NCBI GenBank assembly: GCA_903902705.1
Contig: CAIUVX010000134.1
Location: forward strand, 1 to 56,876
From: an uncultured Methylococcales bacterium
GTDB lineage: Bacteria > Pseudomonadota > Gammaproteobacteria > Methylococcales > Methylomonadaceae
DNA length: 56,876 bases
Reading direction: 5' to 3'
The notes below the pieces were generated by a model, which saw only the letters and a list, made by a program, of their open reading frames with translations, was not told the origin of the DNA and ran no database searches. Below are positions 34,991 through 44,138 of the stretch, in pieces. A program made the position numbers and the translations under genes. The stretch's first letter is position 1. Each line of letters opens with the position of its first letter.

Positions 34991-35404
34991 TTCCAGTGTG
35001 TGTGATTTAACGCGAAATGCTTGATAAGGCAGGTCGTCAGTACACAGTAAATCACCGTGGGTTAACAGTGTCGGTGTACCGTATAAATCAATCACTGCGT
35101 ATTCGTCTAATAAAGTCACGCCTGTGTCTTGAGCAAAGCGTGTACCCAGTAAAAAATCACGGTTGCCTTGTTGGAGAAAAACCTGAACGCCTGAATCGGT
35201 CAGCTGTTTGAGCTGTTGCCGCACTTTGTTATTGGGCGGCATGAAGTCATCATCGCCTATCCATGTGTCGAATAAATCGCCGAGAATGTAAATTGCTTTG
35301 GCTTTGGTGGCGCGATTGGTTAGAAAATCAAGAAAACGGCGGGTAATTTCAGGTTTTTCTAGTGACAGGTGTAGGTCGGAGATGAACAGGGTTTCTTGGT
35401 TCAT
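34991..35404 (-). pseudogene. Truncated second copy of lpxH (5' part)
   Basis: It encodes residues 1 to about 138 of LpxH, with DLHLS, GDLFDTWIGDD, GNRDFLLG and THGDLLC intact. It stops at KSHTLE, followed by foreign residues IECK, and lacks the C-terminal HGHTHRP metal site, so it cannot be a full enzyme. Nucleotide identity to the intact gene is high but not complete, with many third-position changes. It is thus an old duplicate or came from a related strain. Its 3' break coincides with the break in the endonuclease gene. Confidence 0.85.
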
Positions 35405-35822
35405 AAATAGATTATTTGGAATACCTCGGTTGACGCTTCAGCACGATAGGAGGCGCATCAATCGAAATCAACAATTGCCACGCGAATGATGCGCTTCGTA
35501 CCTCAGTACATCCTATTTAGCGCATCTTATCGCGTTATCTTGTGCCTAAGCTAGTTAAAGAAGTCGTGGGGGCGGAGTCTAAGCGGTATGTGATGGGGGT
35601 AAAGCGTGGTAATTTTTATAATCCTATGATACGCTCAATGCGGTTTTTATTGAGTCACCAAACAATTGAACGCATGAATTGTATGACGTAATAAAATCAA
35701 CTAACGAAATGATTTTAAAATCATTTTTTAATATTAATCGCGGTTAGATAAACGGATGACGCAATGTTTTACGTCTATTTAGGGTGTCTAAGTTAGCGTT
35801 AGATTCAATAAAATCTTACTGT
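35405..35822. other. Intergenic stretch with a dispersed repeat and hairpin
   Basis: It holds copy 2 of the GATGCGCTTC repeat family (35441-35550) and a hairpin AATGATTTT/AAAATCATT followed by T residues near 35708-35730. No gene recognised. Confidence 0.5.
35441..35550. repeat. GATGCGCTTC dispersed repeat family, copy 1 by position (most diverged)
   Basis: It starts GCACGATAGGAGGCGCATCA, contains GAATGATGCGCTTCGTACCT, and ends CAGTACATCCTATTTAGCGC ATCTTATCGCG. Close relatives occur at 36161-36263 and 56305-56376. Confidence 0.65.
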
Positions 35823-36158
35823 ATGAAAATCAAAGTTTACGCGCTATTGATGGCTTTATTTTTACCAACACTTACATATGCGGATTATTTTTCTGGGAAT
35901 GACATAATGGATTCATGGAATAACAAATACCACGAAAGCAATATTATGATTCGCGGTTACATTACGGGTGTTCAGGATGCCTATAATGGAGTCTACTTTT
36001 GCGTTGATTCAGAGGTGAAAATGAGTCAGGCAGCGGAGATTGTTATCAAGTATTTGAAAGACAACCCTGCGAAGTGGCACGAAGCAGGAAAGAATTTAGT
36101 AATTGAGGCTTTGAGCAAAGAATTTTCATGCGGTAATGAATCTAACAAAGTGCAATAG
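35823..36158 (+). CDS. Exported Rap1a/Tai-like protein
   Basis: The 111 aa product from the ATG at 35823 has a Sec signal peptide (residues 1-20, ending LTYA). The mature domain has GYITGVQDAYNGVYFCVDSEV, then AAEIVIKYLKDNPAKWHEAGKNLVIEALSKEFSC. This pattern (GYxxGVxDA, FC, VxxYLxxxPxxxHxxxxxLVxxAL, FxC) matches the Rap1a/Tai domain. Some members are type VI secretion immunity proteins; many are of unknown role. No T6SS gene is nearby, so immunity is not implied. The frame is open 13 codons upstream, but that would hide the signal peptide. Confidence 0.7.
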   Translation: MKIKVYALLMALFLPTLTYADYFSGNDIMDSWNNKYHESNIMIRGYITGVQDAYNGVYFCVDSEVKMSQAAEIVIKYLKDNPAKWHEAGKNLVIEALSKEFSCGNESNKVQ

Positions 36159-36160
36159 CA

Positions 36161-36263
36161 ATAGGATGGGCTGAGGTACGAAGCCCATCAATCGTGAACG
36201 ATGCGCTTCCTTTGTCAGCACATCCTATAGCACTATGATTAGCGCACCTTATCGCGTTAGGAT
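36161..36263. repeat. GATGCGCTTC dispersed repeat family, copy 2
   Basis: The outer arms ATAGGATG and CATCCTAT (36161 and 36221) frame GGTACGAAGCCCATCAATCG and GAACGATGCGCTTCC. The downstream extension AGCGCACCTTATCGCG also occurs in the copy at 35441. Confidence 0.75.
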
Positions 36264-36301
36264 GTTTAATTAATGTTATACGCAATTAGTTTGAGGTGAA
36301 T

Positions 36302-36616
36302 ATGTCATATCACGAATCATCTGAGTGGAATGATTTAAACGAATTAAGATGTCTTGAGATATTTTTGAAGCTAAAAGAGGCGGGCTTTCGTCGCGGTAAG
36401 CAAATCGAACTTTGTCGAAAAATGTCACTCTCATCTAACCTAGATGTTGGTAACATCAGCGCGAAGGTGTGTAACTACAAATCTGTTGCTGGTGTGAATA
36501 ATCCTTCTAAGGCATCAGAAAGCACGATTTTGTTCTATAAAAGGTTCGGTCATCTAAGCTCTACAGAGGTCGGTGTACTAGTAAAAAAAGCAATGGCGGG
36601 TCAAAATATCGTATAA
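36302..36616 (+). CDS. Hypothetical protein, N-terminal-domain-like of McrA-type endonucleases
   Basis: The 104 aa product from the ATG at 36302 (preceded by GAGGTGA) is soluble. The motif DVGNISAKVCNYKSVAGVNN and the tail NPSKASESTILFYKRF resemble the small helical domain in front of HNH nucleases of the McrA type (xxNISxKxCNYxSxxG). No HNH motif follows. It may be a stand-alone domain, a 5' fragment, or a regulator. The location beside a broken restriction-modification locus fits a defence-related origin, but function is unproven. Confidence 0.45.
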   Translation: MSYHESSEWNDLNELRCLEIFLKLKEAGFRRGKQIELCRKMSLSSNLDVGNISAKVCNYKSVAGVNNPSKASESTILFYKRFGHLSSTEVGVLVKKAMAGQNIV

Positions 36617-36618
36617 CT

Positions 36619-36666
36619 GCGTACGTTGGGGTAAGCCTTAATCGAACCCCAACATTTATCCCGTTT
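36619..36666. repeat. Dispersed repeat with GTTGGGGT/ACCCCAAC arms (copy 2)
   Basis: Almost identical to 2270-2318, including GCGTACGTTGGGGT, CGAACCCCAACATTTATCC and GTTT. A second short hairpin, TTGGGAT/ATCCCAA, follows at about 36675-36700. Confidence 0.65.
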
Positions 36667-36707
36667 GGCTATTTGTTGGGATTCGTACCTCATCCCAACC
36701 TACGACT

Positions 36708-37289
36708 TTATTTCAGCACTTCGGCTTTTTCAATCACGATGTCGGTTTTAGGTACATCCTGATATGCGCCACGATTTCCTGTTGCTTGAGTCGCCATTTT
36801 ATCAACCACATCCATACCTTCAATGACTTCACCAAATACGGCATAGCCCCAACCACTGGCATTTTTAGCTGTGTGGTTTAAAAATGTATTGTCTTTGAGG
36901 TTGATGAAAAATTGTGCAGTAGCAGAATCAACCACGCCAGTACGCGCCATTGCCAAAGTACCACGGGTATTTTTTAGCCCATTATCGGCTTCATTTTTGA
37001 TGGGTGCGTGGACGGATTTTTGATTAAAACTGGTATCAAAACCACCGCCTTGTGCCATAAAATCAGGAATAATACGGTGAAAAATTGTACCGCTATAAAA
37101 ACCTTCGGTGACATAACTTAAAAAATTGGCTGCTGAAATCGGAGCTTTTTCGCTATTTAATTGAATAACGATGTCACCTAATGAGGTGGTTAATTTAACT
37201 TTGGTTTGTGTATCAGACATTTTGTTTTCCGTTGCAAAAGAGAGTGTGGTAGTAAAAAGTAGTAACATCGACAGCATAAAGACGCGCAT
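36708..37289 (-). CDS. Periplasmic peptidylprolyl isomerase (cyclophilin)
   Basis: Cyclophilin-type cis-trans prolyl isomerase, exported by a Sec signal peptide (residues 1-19, ending LSFA). The domain shows VKLTTSLGDIVIQL, FYSGTIFHRIIPDFMAQGG (active-site FHR), RGTLAMARTGVVDSATAQFFIN and WGYAVFGEVIEGMDVVDKMA. The 193 aa length fits PpiA. E. coli PpiA is the periplasmic form and PpiB the cytoplasmic; the signal peptide favours PpiA-like. Confidence 0.92.
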   Translation of the reverse strand: MRVFMLSMLLLFTTTLSFATENKMSDTQTKVKLTTSLGDIVIQLNSEKAPISAANFLSYVTEGFYSGTIFHRIIPDFMAQGGGFDTSFNQKSVHAPIKNEADNGLKNTRGTLAMARTGVVDSATAQFFINLKDNTFLNHTAKNASGWGYAVFGEVIEGMDVVDKMATQATGNRGAYQDVPKTDIVIEKAEVLK

Positions 37290-37441
37290 GGAATTTCCTT
37301 AATGGTAGTTAAGCGATGAAGTGCAGTAGGAGGGTAAAACGCAATGGGGCGGTTTTGATGATGGGTGTCGGCTATCACCTCTACCCATCCTACGGCTAAC
37401 AATCAATAAAGTGAGTACCGTGGCTTATCAGCGAAAAACAA

Positions 37442-37771
37442 TCAGTTTTGTGGTAGCGCGTTGACAATTTCATTAAATGCTTCAACTTTTGCCTTACCCG
37501 TTTTAATCAGCTCGATACCCGTATCAATAACCAGCTTGCAAAGTTCAGGCATTTTATAAACCATTAAACATAAATAGCCTACCGCTGGAATTGCTATCAT
37601 TGCACCGATAAAGCCGTGTAGACCAAAGACTCCCAATAATTTTATCAGTAAGACAATGGCATCCAGTGGTAATAACACCATCGCACCAAAATAGACGATA
37701 ACCGTAAAGGTAGAAACTACAAAAACGACAAACTGAAGCAGCCTTGCCAACACAATATTAACTTTTTTCAT
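37442..37771 (-). CDS. Small hypothetical membrane protein
   Basis: From the ATG at 37771 the product is 109 aa with two or three hydrophobic segments (LLQFVVFVVSTFTVIVYFGAM, AIVLLIKLLGVFGLHGFIG, MIAIPAVGYLCLMVY). An amphipathic C-terminal tail follows. No recognised family. The longer in-frame start adds 25 basic residues with no support. It sits between rhomboid and cyclophilin genes on the same strand but with sizeable gaps. Confidence 0.6.
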   Translation of the reverse strand: MKKVNIVLARLLQFVVFVVSTFTVIVYFGAMVLLPLDAIVLLIKLLGVFGLHGFIGAMIAIPAVGYLCLMVYKMPELCKLVIDTGIELIKTGKAKVEAFNEIVNALPQN

Positions 37772-37900
37772 ATTACTTTTGATCCTGATAACTTTAAGAA
37801 GTCTTTTAGTCCGTCCACCTGTGACTGACTGGGTTATTTTTGTCAAAAACCTATTTTTGAGGAAGCAAATTATACCTTAACAGGCTAAAAATACTGTAAT

Positions 37901-38590
37901 TTATTCAATTGGCTGTTTTTTAACAAATAGGCGATACAGAAGTGAGCCTGCAATAAAACCACCTAAATGCGCCCACCAAGCAACGTCAACCATGGTATCT
38001 TTGATCACGATTGACGTGGTAGCATCGTGTAATTGCATAATAACCCACAGACCTAAAAAAGCAATGGCAGGCACATGAATAACAATTGGTAAGAAAAATA
38101 ACAGCGGCATCCAAAGTATCACGCGCTCAAAGGGATAAAGAAAGAAATAAGCTGCCAATACGCCAGCGATAGCACCCGATGCGCCTACAACAGGAATATC
38201 AAGAATCGGGTCAAAATACCATTGCAAAAGACTTGCAAAAATACCGCATAGTAAATAAAAAACTAAAAACGGTAATCGTCCCATGCGATCTTCGACATTA
38301 TCGGCAAAAATCCACAAAAACCACATATTTACAATAAGATGACTCCAACTGGCGTGTAAAAATAAATTGCTTACCACTGATAAATAATAATCAAAAGGCA
38401 GCTCAGCAGTCATTGCCCATTGTGGATCGGCATAGCGCAGAGGGATCATTCCATACTGAGCAATCAGTCGAGAACTTAGCTCGAAGGGCATTAATTTCAT
38501 GACTATAAAAATGCTGGTACACAGCACAATCAAGCCCCAAGTAATCCAAGGTTTTTTATAACACGGTGCGGTATCTCTAATCGGTATCAT
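37901..38590 (-). CDS. Rhomboid family intramembrane serine protease
   Basis: The 229 aa protein has six or seven transmembrane helices. The catalytic dyad is visible as Ser138 in GASGAIAGV and His208 in WWAHLGGFIAGSLLYR. The upstream HASWSHLIVNMWFLWIFADNVED is the conserved L1/TM2 region (H-x-x-x-H-x-x-x-N). The overall form matches the family with the N-terminal MIPIRDTAPC opening. The substrate is unknown and the neighbours give no hint. Confidence 0.92.
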   Translation of the reverse strand: MIPIRDTAPCYKKPWITWGLIVLCTSIFIVMKLMPFELSSRLIAQYGMIPLRYADPQWAMTAELPFDYYLSVVSNLFLHASWSHLIVNMWFLWIFADNVEDRMGRLPFLVFYLLCGIFASLLQWYFDPILDIPVVGASGAIAGVLAAYFFLYPFERVILWMPLLFFLPIVIHVPAIAFLGLWVIMQLHDATTSIVIKDTMVDVAWWAHLGGFIAGSLLYRLFVKKQPIE

Positions 38591-38716
38591 GGTTTCTACC
38601 TTGTGTGTATTGACACTTTCGTTACGGCACTCTTTCGTTTATGGCTAGGCGGATAAGTAACTTCAAATAGTTACCATGAGATTTTCAGGATAGCTGCCTG
38701 TGCGTTTCGAGCAATA

Positions 38717-39559
38717 TTATTCTTCAACCAACGTTTCTATACGATAAAAACTTGCGCCATGATTGCCTAACACGTCAACCAACCAAGGCAAAATGTGTTG
38801 CATTTGAGTGGTCAGCGTCCACGGTGGATTAACAATAATTAGTCCACTAGCAGTCATACCGTGTTCTTTGGTATCAGCGACAAGCCCCAGTTCAAATAAT
38901 TGTACATTTTTAATACCACTCGCTTTTATAGCCTTTTCTAGTGCCTTATTGCGGCTACGATCCACCACAGGATACCAAAGTGCGTAAGTCCCTGTCGTAA
39001 AGCGTTTGTGCATGGCACACAGGGCATTCGGTACATCAATGTAGTCGGTTTTTAATTCATAACTTGGATCAATCAATACTAAGCCACGACGTTCAGGCGG
39101 TGGCAATAATCCTAGACTATTTTTCAAGCCATCTGCATGAAAGATTTTGACACGCTTGTCTCTGCCTATCGCCGTGCTTAATAAATCAACCTCTGTTGAA
39201 TGTAGCTCGTACAAAAACAAACGGTCTTGGCTGCGTAGTAACTGTTGAGCGATGAGCGGCGACCCCAGATAGCGTGTCATTTTGTCATTGCTATTTGCTT
39301 GCTTGATGAGCTGTATATAACTAACCACCGCATCGGGCAAATCAGAACATTGCCATAATTTACCGATACCTCCCGCAAACTCGCTATTTTTTAGTGCGTA
39401 ACCGCTATTCAGCAGGTAATCACCAGCACCCGCATGAGTATCAATATAACAAAACGCTTGATCTTTTTTGCCGAAATACTCAAGTATCTGTATTAATACG
39501 ATGTGTTTTAATACATCGGCAAAATTTCCTGCATGAAACGAATGTCGATAACTGAGCAT
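38717..39559 (-). CDS. rlmJ: 23S rRNA (adenine2030-N6)-methyltransferase RlmJ
   Basis: RlmJ methylates A2030 of 23S rRNA. The 280 aa length equals that of E. coli RlmJ. The opening LSYRHSFHAGNFADVLKHIVL and CYIDTHAGAGDYLL (SAM-binding), and VLIDPSYELKTDY (the DPxY-type catalytic motif), are diagnostic. LWYPVVDRS is also conserved. A single gene. Confidence 0.95.
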   Translation of the reverse strand: MLSYRHSFHAGNFADVLKHIVLIQILEYFGKKDQAFCYIDTHAGAGDYLLNSGYALKNSEFAGGIGKLWQCSDLPDAVVSYIQLIKQANSNDKMTRYLGSPLIAQQLLRSQDRLFLYELHSTEVDLLSTAIGRDKRVKIFHADGLKNSLGLLPPPERRGLVLIDPSYELKTDYIDVPNALCAMHKRFTTGTYALWYPVVDRSRNKALEKAIKASGIKNVQLFELGLVADTKEHGMTASGLIIVNPPWTLTTQMQHILPWLVDVLGNHGASFYRIETLVEE

Positions 39560-39584
39560 ATTTTTTACTAGAGGCTACTCACAG

Positions 39585-39992
39585 TTATTCGGATATTTTT
39601 ACTAGCCAGCCATCTTCCGCTTCGCAATGGGAAGATTTACCGCTGACTTTAATATTAATTCGCGCCACCGTATTGCGTAACGAATCGGGTAATTTGGCAG
39701 TAACTGCATAAAAGGGGTCTTTGAAATCGGCAACAATTTCCACAGGGATATTTTTTACCGTGGCGGTAATTTGATCAGGATTGGAAATATTAGTTACTCT
39801 AAAAGAAAATTCAGAGTTTGGTGCGACCAGAGCGAGCTTAACGGGTAAAAATTTAGATAAATGCGGTTTTTCACAAGTAATCGGACTACTACTTCCACTG
39901 CTACCGCCGCCATGCGCACTGTGATCCACAGCATTGGCAGCACTCATATTGAAGGTAACAAAAAGCAACACTACTAATTTTGATTTATTCAT
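39585..39992 (-). CDS. Exported hypothetical protein with His/Gly/Ser-rich N-terminus
   Basis: The 135 aa product has a signal peptide (residues 1 to about 21, ending AANA). A flexible VDHSAHGGGSSGSSS segment follows, and then a compact beta-rich domain with two cysteines (CEKPHL and SHCEAEDGW), likely a disulfide. The DHSAHGG piece could bind metal, for instance copper, but this is only suggestive. No family recognised. Same strand as rlmJ, 25 nt upstream of its start, so they may be co-transcribed. Confidence 0.65.
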   Translation of the reverse strand: MNKSKLVVLLFVTFNMSAANAVDHSAHGGGSSGSSSPITCEKPHLSKFLPVKLALVAPNSEFSFRVTNISNPDQITATVKNIPVEIVADFKDPFYAVTAKLPDSLRNTVARINIKVSGKSSHCEAEDGWLVKISE

Positions 39993-40207
39993 AGGACTAT
40001 CCCTCTTATTTTTGTTTATATGGAGATTTTAAACATAGCAATCGAGTTTCTTACACGCGAAATCTCAGTGATAGTGTACATAAACCTATCGCAGTAGTCA
40101 GAATTTTTTTAGTGCTTGATGCAGAAATACAGTGAAAATTTGTAACGGAAACACTCAGAATATTATTGCAGAGTTTATAAAGCATTCACTGCTTATGGAG
40201 TAGGTGA

Positions 40208-40822
40208 TTAGCGTAAGAAAAACTGTACAGTCATACCACCCACAACCAGTACATCATGATGATTCAATTTGAGCATATTATTGGCTAAAGGCTCATTATT
40301 TAGAGTGATTACACCCGTGTGTTCTAAGACGGAAGCAAAATAACCGTCTTTTCTTTTTGAAATAACCACAATACCGCTACCTGGCTCACCAATCATGGTC
40401 ATGGAAATTTTCAGATGAAATATTTTGCCAATATTAACACCGCTGATAATTTGATAATTCGCAACGTGGGCAAGGTAGTTTTCCTTCGTTTTACGATCAG
40501 CGGCTAGTATGGCAGCTTGTTCGACATTGTCATCATCTGTATAGACAATTTTATGTTTCCCAATAGTGATTGCATCACCCTCCTTGAGCGTTGCTTCTTG
40601 AGTGTTTTTTCCATTGAGAACTAACGGAAAATCACTATTCAATTGTCTAACCATAGCGGCATTACCTCGCACCATAACAACCGCATGGGCGGCAGCAAAA
40701 TCAGGATTATCTATCACTAAATCATTGCTGTCATCGCGTCCAATATTCACCTTGCCCACTTCAAACGAAAGCGGATATGAACGGACAACATTATTTTTAA
40801 AATAAACAGTGAGTTTTGCCAT
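40208..40822 (-). CDS. FHA domain protein, probably tandem FHA
   Basis: The 204 aa protein begins with a well-formed FHA domain (VGKVNIGRDDSNDLVIDNPDFAAAHAVVMVRG, residues about 20-55, ending near 95). After a helical link (AAILAADRKTKENYLAHVANYQI), a second FHA-like fold follows (TMIGEPGSGIVVISKRKDGYFASVLE, LNNEPLANNMLKLNHHDVLVVG), degenerate at the phosphopeptide positions. FHA domains bind phosphothreonine. No Ser/Thr kinase gene is in the window. The only other FHA protein here is the FHA-reductase-ferredoxin of the globin operon. Confidence 0.85.
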   Translation of the reverse strand: MAKLTVYFKNNVVRSYPLSFEVGKVNIGRDDSNDLVIDNPDFAAAHAVVMVRGNAAMVRQLNSDFPLVLNGKNTQEATLKEGDAITIGKHKIVYTDDDNVEQAAILAADRKTKENYLAHVANYQIISGVNIGKIFHLKISMTMIGEPGSGIVVISKRKDGYFASVLEHTGVITLNNEPLANNMLKLNHHDVLVVGGMTVQFFLR

Positions 40823-40899
40823 TACAACAGTTAATAAAAATCCATAGTGTGATTGGTCAATTATAGCTGGTATTTTTTAGCTATATTGAAAAAATGCAA

Positions 40900-42153
40900 T
40901 TATTTTTTGGGTAGAAACTTAACCAACTTAACCGTATTTTCATCACGCTTGATAATTTCTAACGGATGTCCATGTAGCTTAATACTCGTACCTGGTTCGG
41001 GAATAGTTTCCATAAACTCGATAATCAAGCCATTTAAGGTTTTAGGTCCTTCCGTTGGTAAAGACCACTGCGTAACACGATTTAATTCTCGCACCGTAAT
41101 ATTAGCATCTACCAGATAACTACCATCACTTTGTTTTCTTGCGGTATTGTCATCAGTGAGTAATTCGCCGACAATTTCTTGCAACAAATCATCCAGCGTG
41201 ACCAAACCTTGAACATCACCATATTCATCAACGACTAAACCGATGTGACTTTTTTCGGTTTTAAAGTTCAACATTTGAGTATGTACAGGGGTGCTTTCAG
41301 GAATAAAGACAGGTTTTGACAATAATCCCATAATGGTATGTTTATCAAAATTGTCCTGATTAATTAACATCAGCACTTTTCGTAAATGTAAAAAACCAAC
41401 GATACGGTCGATATTTTTTTTGTAAACAGCTAATTGGGTGTGTGGGCTGGTTTTTATTTGCGTAACAATGTATTCAATGGGCTGTTCTAAATCGATACCG
41501 ACAATCTCATTACGCGGAGTCATAATGTCTTCAACGGTTGCCGATTCCAAATCAAGTATGCCTAATAACATTTTTTGATAGCGTATAGGCATCAAACTTT
41601 CTGCTTCAGTAATGATGCTTTTTAGTTCGTCTTTACTCAACTGAGTGTCATGGCCGTTTTCTTTAACGTCAATGCCACCTAAGCGCAATAACAAATTAAC
41701 AAATAAATTAACAAACCCGACAATCGGATAAAAAACTTTTAGCAAGCCTGTATAAATCCAAGCGGCAGGAAATGCCAGCAATTCAGGCTTTATAGCGGCT
41801 AAGGTTTTAGGCGTGACTTCCGAAAAAATCAGCATTGCAATGGTCAGAATCCCAGCACCAATAGCAATGCTAGATTCTTCCTCAGGATAAAGACGAATGG
41901 CGATAACAGTTGTTACCGAGGCAGCAAAGATATTGGCAAATTGATTGCCCAATAAAATCAAGCCAAGTAGTCTGTCAGGGCGTTGCAATAATCGATGTGC
42001 TTTTATCGCACCTGCGTGTTTTAGCTTGACTAAGTGCCTCAAACGGTAACGGTTTAGTGTCATTAAAGCTGTTTCTGACCCAGAAAAAAAAGCGGACAAA
42101 ATAAGCATCAGTGCAAGTATGCTAAAGAGCATACTAAGGGGCATATCGTTCAA
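40900..42153 (-). CDS. HlyC/CorC (CNNM) family transporter
   Basis: The 417 aa protein has an N-terminal DUF21 membrane domain (about residues 1-185; LFSILALMLILSAFFSGSETALMTLNRYRL). Two CBS domains follow (VEDIMTPRNEIVGIDLE and GLVVDEYGDVQGLVTLDDLLQEIVGEL). A C-terminal CorC/HlyC domain completes it (DGSYLVDANITVRELNRVTQWSLP). The plan matches E. coli YfjD. The family is tied to magnesium/cobalt efflux or resistance. A single gene. Confidence 0.92.
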   Translation of the reverse strand: MNDMPLSMLFSILALMLILSAFFSGSETALMTLNRYRLRHLVKLKHAGAIKAHRLLQRPDRLLGLILLGNQFANIFAASVTTVIAIRLYPEEESSIAIGAGILTIAMLIFSEVTPKTLAAIKPELLAFPAAWIYTGLLKVFYPIVGFVNLFVNLLLRLGGIDVKENGHDTQLSKDELKSIITEAESLMPIRYQKMLLGILDLESATVEDIMTPRNEIVGIDLEQPIEYIVTQIKTSPHTQLAVYKKNIDRIVGFLHLRKVLMLINQDNFDKHTIMGLLSKPVFIPESTPVHTQMLNFKTEKSHIGLVVDEYGDVQGLVTLDDLLQEIVGELLTDDNTARKQSDGSYLVDANITVRELNRVTQWSLPTEGPKTLNGLIIEFMETIPEPGTSIKLHGHPLEIIKRDENTVKLVKFLPKK

Positions 42154-42406
42154 AGAAGGTAGTCTCTTAGTTTATGAAAACCACTGTAGTGTCTACGATG
42201 AGAAATTTTTGTCAAGTTTGAATGTGTGTTTCAAGCTATTGATTTTTTCGGAATCTATTAATAGATTGATTTTAAATGATTATTTTTATAAGTCATATTT
42301 GCTATGAATATCATCGTTCGATAATTGGTATTCATAACCCATGGTAGGACGCGTGGTGCGTTGAAAGAAAAACAAGCCCACCGTGCAAAACAGTGGGCTT
42401 GGGTAG

Positions 42407-43660
42407 TTAAGTGCGATTGCCAGTCGTTCTATTACCTGTCGTTTTACGCGGCGGTTGGCTGGTATTTCTGCGTGGAGGACGAGGGGCGCGAGGTGGTTCA
42501 GGAGGCATAGGTGGCGCAACATCAGCAGGTTCAAAACCTACAATTTGTTCGCGTTTAATCGGTGTGTTAATCAGCTTTTCAATTAGCTTCAATGCACCGA
42601 CTTCGTCATGAGACACCAGCGACACAGCTTGCCCCTCTTCCCCTGCCCTGCCCGTTCGACCAATTCTATGCACATAATCCGCAGGGGCGCGGGGCAGTTC
42701 ATAATTCACGACGTGCGGCAGTAGATTAATATCAATGCCACGAGCGGCAACATCCGTCGCCACTAATACACGGATTTCACCCGCTTTAAAGCTAGATAAT
42801 GCACTGGTTCTCGCACCTTGGCTTTTATTTCCATGAATGGCGGCAGCTTTTATATCCAGCTTGTTTAGTTTTTCGGTGAGACGATTCGCGCCGTGTTTAG
42901 TGCTGGTAAACACCAATACTTGTTGCCAATCTTTGGTTTTTACCAGATGGCACAGTAAATCCGCTTTATTAGCTTTGTTACACAAATAAGCAATTTGTTC
43001 GACAGTTTCGGCGGCGGTATTACGCGGCGCAACTTCGATTTTTATCGGATTAACTAATAATCCTGTGGTCAGTTGGCGTATATCTTCGGAAAAAGTCGCA
43101 GAGAATAATAGGTTTTGGCGTTTTTTCGGTAGCAAAGCAATAATTTTGCGTATATCACGAATAAAACCCATGTCTAGCATACGGTCGGCTTCGTCCAATA
43201 CCAGCGTTTCTACTTTATCCAGCTTAACGGCATTTTGATTCACTAAATCTAACAAACGACCAGGTGTAGCAACGAGAACATCGACACCGCCGCGTAAACG
43301 CATCATTTGCGGATTAATTTTCACCCCGCCAAACACCACTTCGGTTTTTAAGCGTGGATGTAAATGCTCACCGTATTTACTGACAGATTCAGCAACTTGC
43401 GCGGCAAGTTCACGCGTTGGCGTTAAAATCAACACACGAATTGGACGATTCGCACCGTAAGCTTTTTGTGATAAGCGATGCAAAATAGGCAAAGCGAAAC
43501 CAGCGGTTTTACCCGTGCCTGTTTGTGCGGCAGCAAGTAAATCATGACCGTTTAACACGGCTGGAATGGCTTGTAATTGTATAGGGGATGGAGTGGTATA
43601 ACCTGCTTCAGCAATAGCGCGTAACAGAGGATCGGATAATCCGAGTTTGGTAAATGGCAT
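42407..43660 (-). CDS. rhlE: DEAD-box RNA helicase, RhlE type
   Basis: An ATP-dependent RNA helicase for ribosome assembly or RNA decay. The motifs occur in order: Q motif [31 protein letters not shown], Walker [68 protein letters not shown] and [12 protein letters not shown]. The C-terminal tail of about 40 residues is Pro/Arg-rich and ends with the short duplication [11 protein letters not shown], typical of RNA-binding tails. Overall wording is closest to RhlE. Confidence 0.92.
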   Translation of the reverse strand: MPFTKLGLSDPLLRAIAEAGYTTPSPIQLQAIPAVLNGHDLLAAAQTGTGKTAGFALPILHRLSQKAYGANRPIRVLILTPTRELAAQVAESVSKYGEHLHPRLKTEVVFGGVKINPQMMRLRGGVDVLVATPGRLLDLVNQNAVKLDKVETLVLDEADRMLDMGFIRDIRKIIALLPKKRQNLLFSATFSEDIRQLTTGLLVNPIKIEVAPRNTAAETVEQIAYLCNKANKADLLCHLVKTKDWQQVLVFTSTKHGANRLTEKLNKLDIKAAAIHGNKSQGARTSALSSFKAGEIRVLVATDVAARGIDINLLPHVVNYELPRAPADYVHRIGRTGRAGEEGQAVSLVSHDEVGALKLIEKLINTPIKREQIVGFEPADVAPPMPPEPPRAPRPPRRNTSQPPRKTTGNRTTGNRT

Positions 43661-43925
43661 GGGGTATAAAATCTCAATGAATGACTGCGCTGTGATGCAG
43701 CTCAGAATAAAAAGGGGGTGTTAACGTGCGTCAGAATCTTTATTAAGAAAAGACGCTTAAGGGTTCTGCGTTTGTAGCTAATGAGGGGAGATAGCGATGT
43801 GCCGCTCGCAGAGGGCAGTACAATTATTTACTATATCGTTTAATTATACCATAGGGTTAAGAAAAACTGCCGCTTGTTATGTGCTGTCCATGAAATCTAG
43901 TGGCTAAACGTCCTGTCGTAAGATA

Positions 43926-43948
43926 GTCAAACGACTCTATCGTTTGAC
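43926..43948. repeat. Hairpin in the rhlE upstream region
   Basis: GTCAAACGA and TCGTTTGAC are perfectly complementary around CTCTA. It is not clearly linked to any gene; it lies between the helicase start and the IS3 remnant. Confidence 0.5.
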
Positions 43949-44138
43949 CATCTACCTAACCTATCGTTTATTCTTAAATTCAAAACTTATGTTGCTTTTA
44001 ACATTTATTGGCAATTTAATTCCAGTGCTTATGATCTCAATTCTTGACTCTGAATCTTGGGCATCACCATATTTCTTCCAGAACATATCTGCTAGGACAC
44101 TTTTCTATAAAATTGATGAAAAGACCTGAGAGTGTTTA

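Noticed and set aside
35823-36158. Type VI secretion immunity gene, because of Rap1a/Tai similarity.
   Set aside because: No effector or T6SS gene is nearby and the domain is widespread outside T6SS. Only family membership is claimed.
40853-41119. Plus-strand frame opposite the CNNM/CorC gene.
   Set aside because: It lies antisense to a gene with complete domain structure and has no protein-like features of its own.
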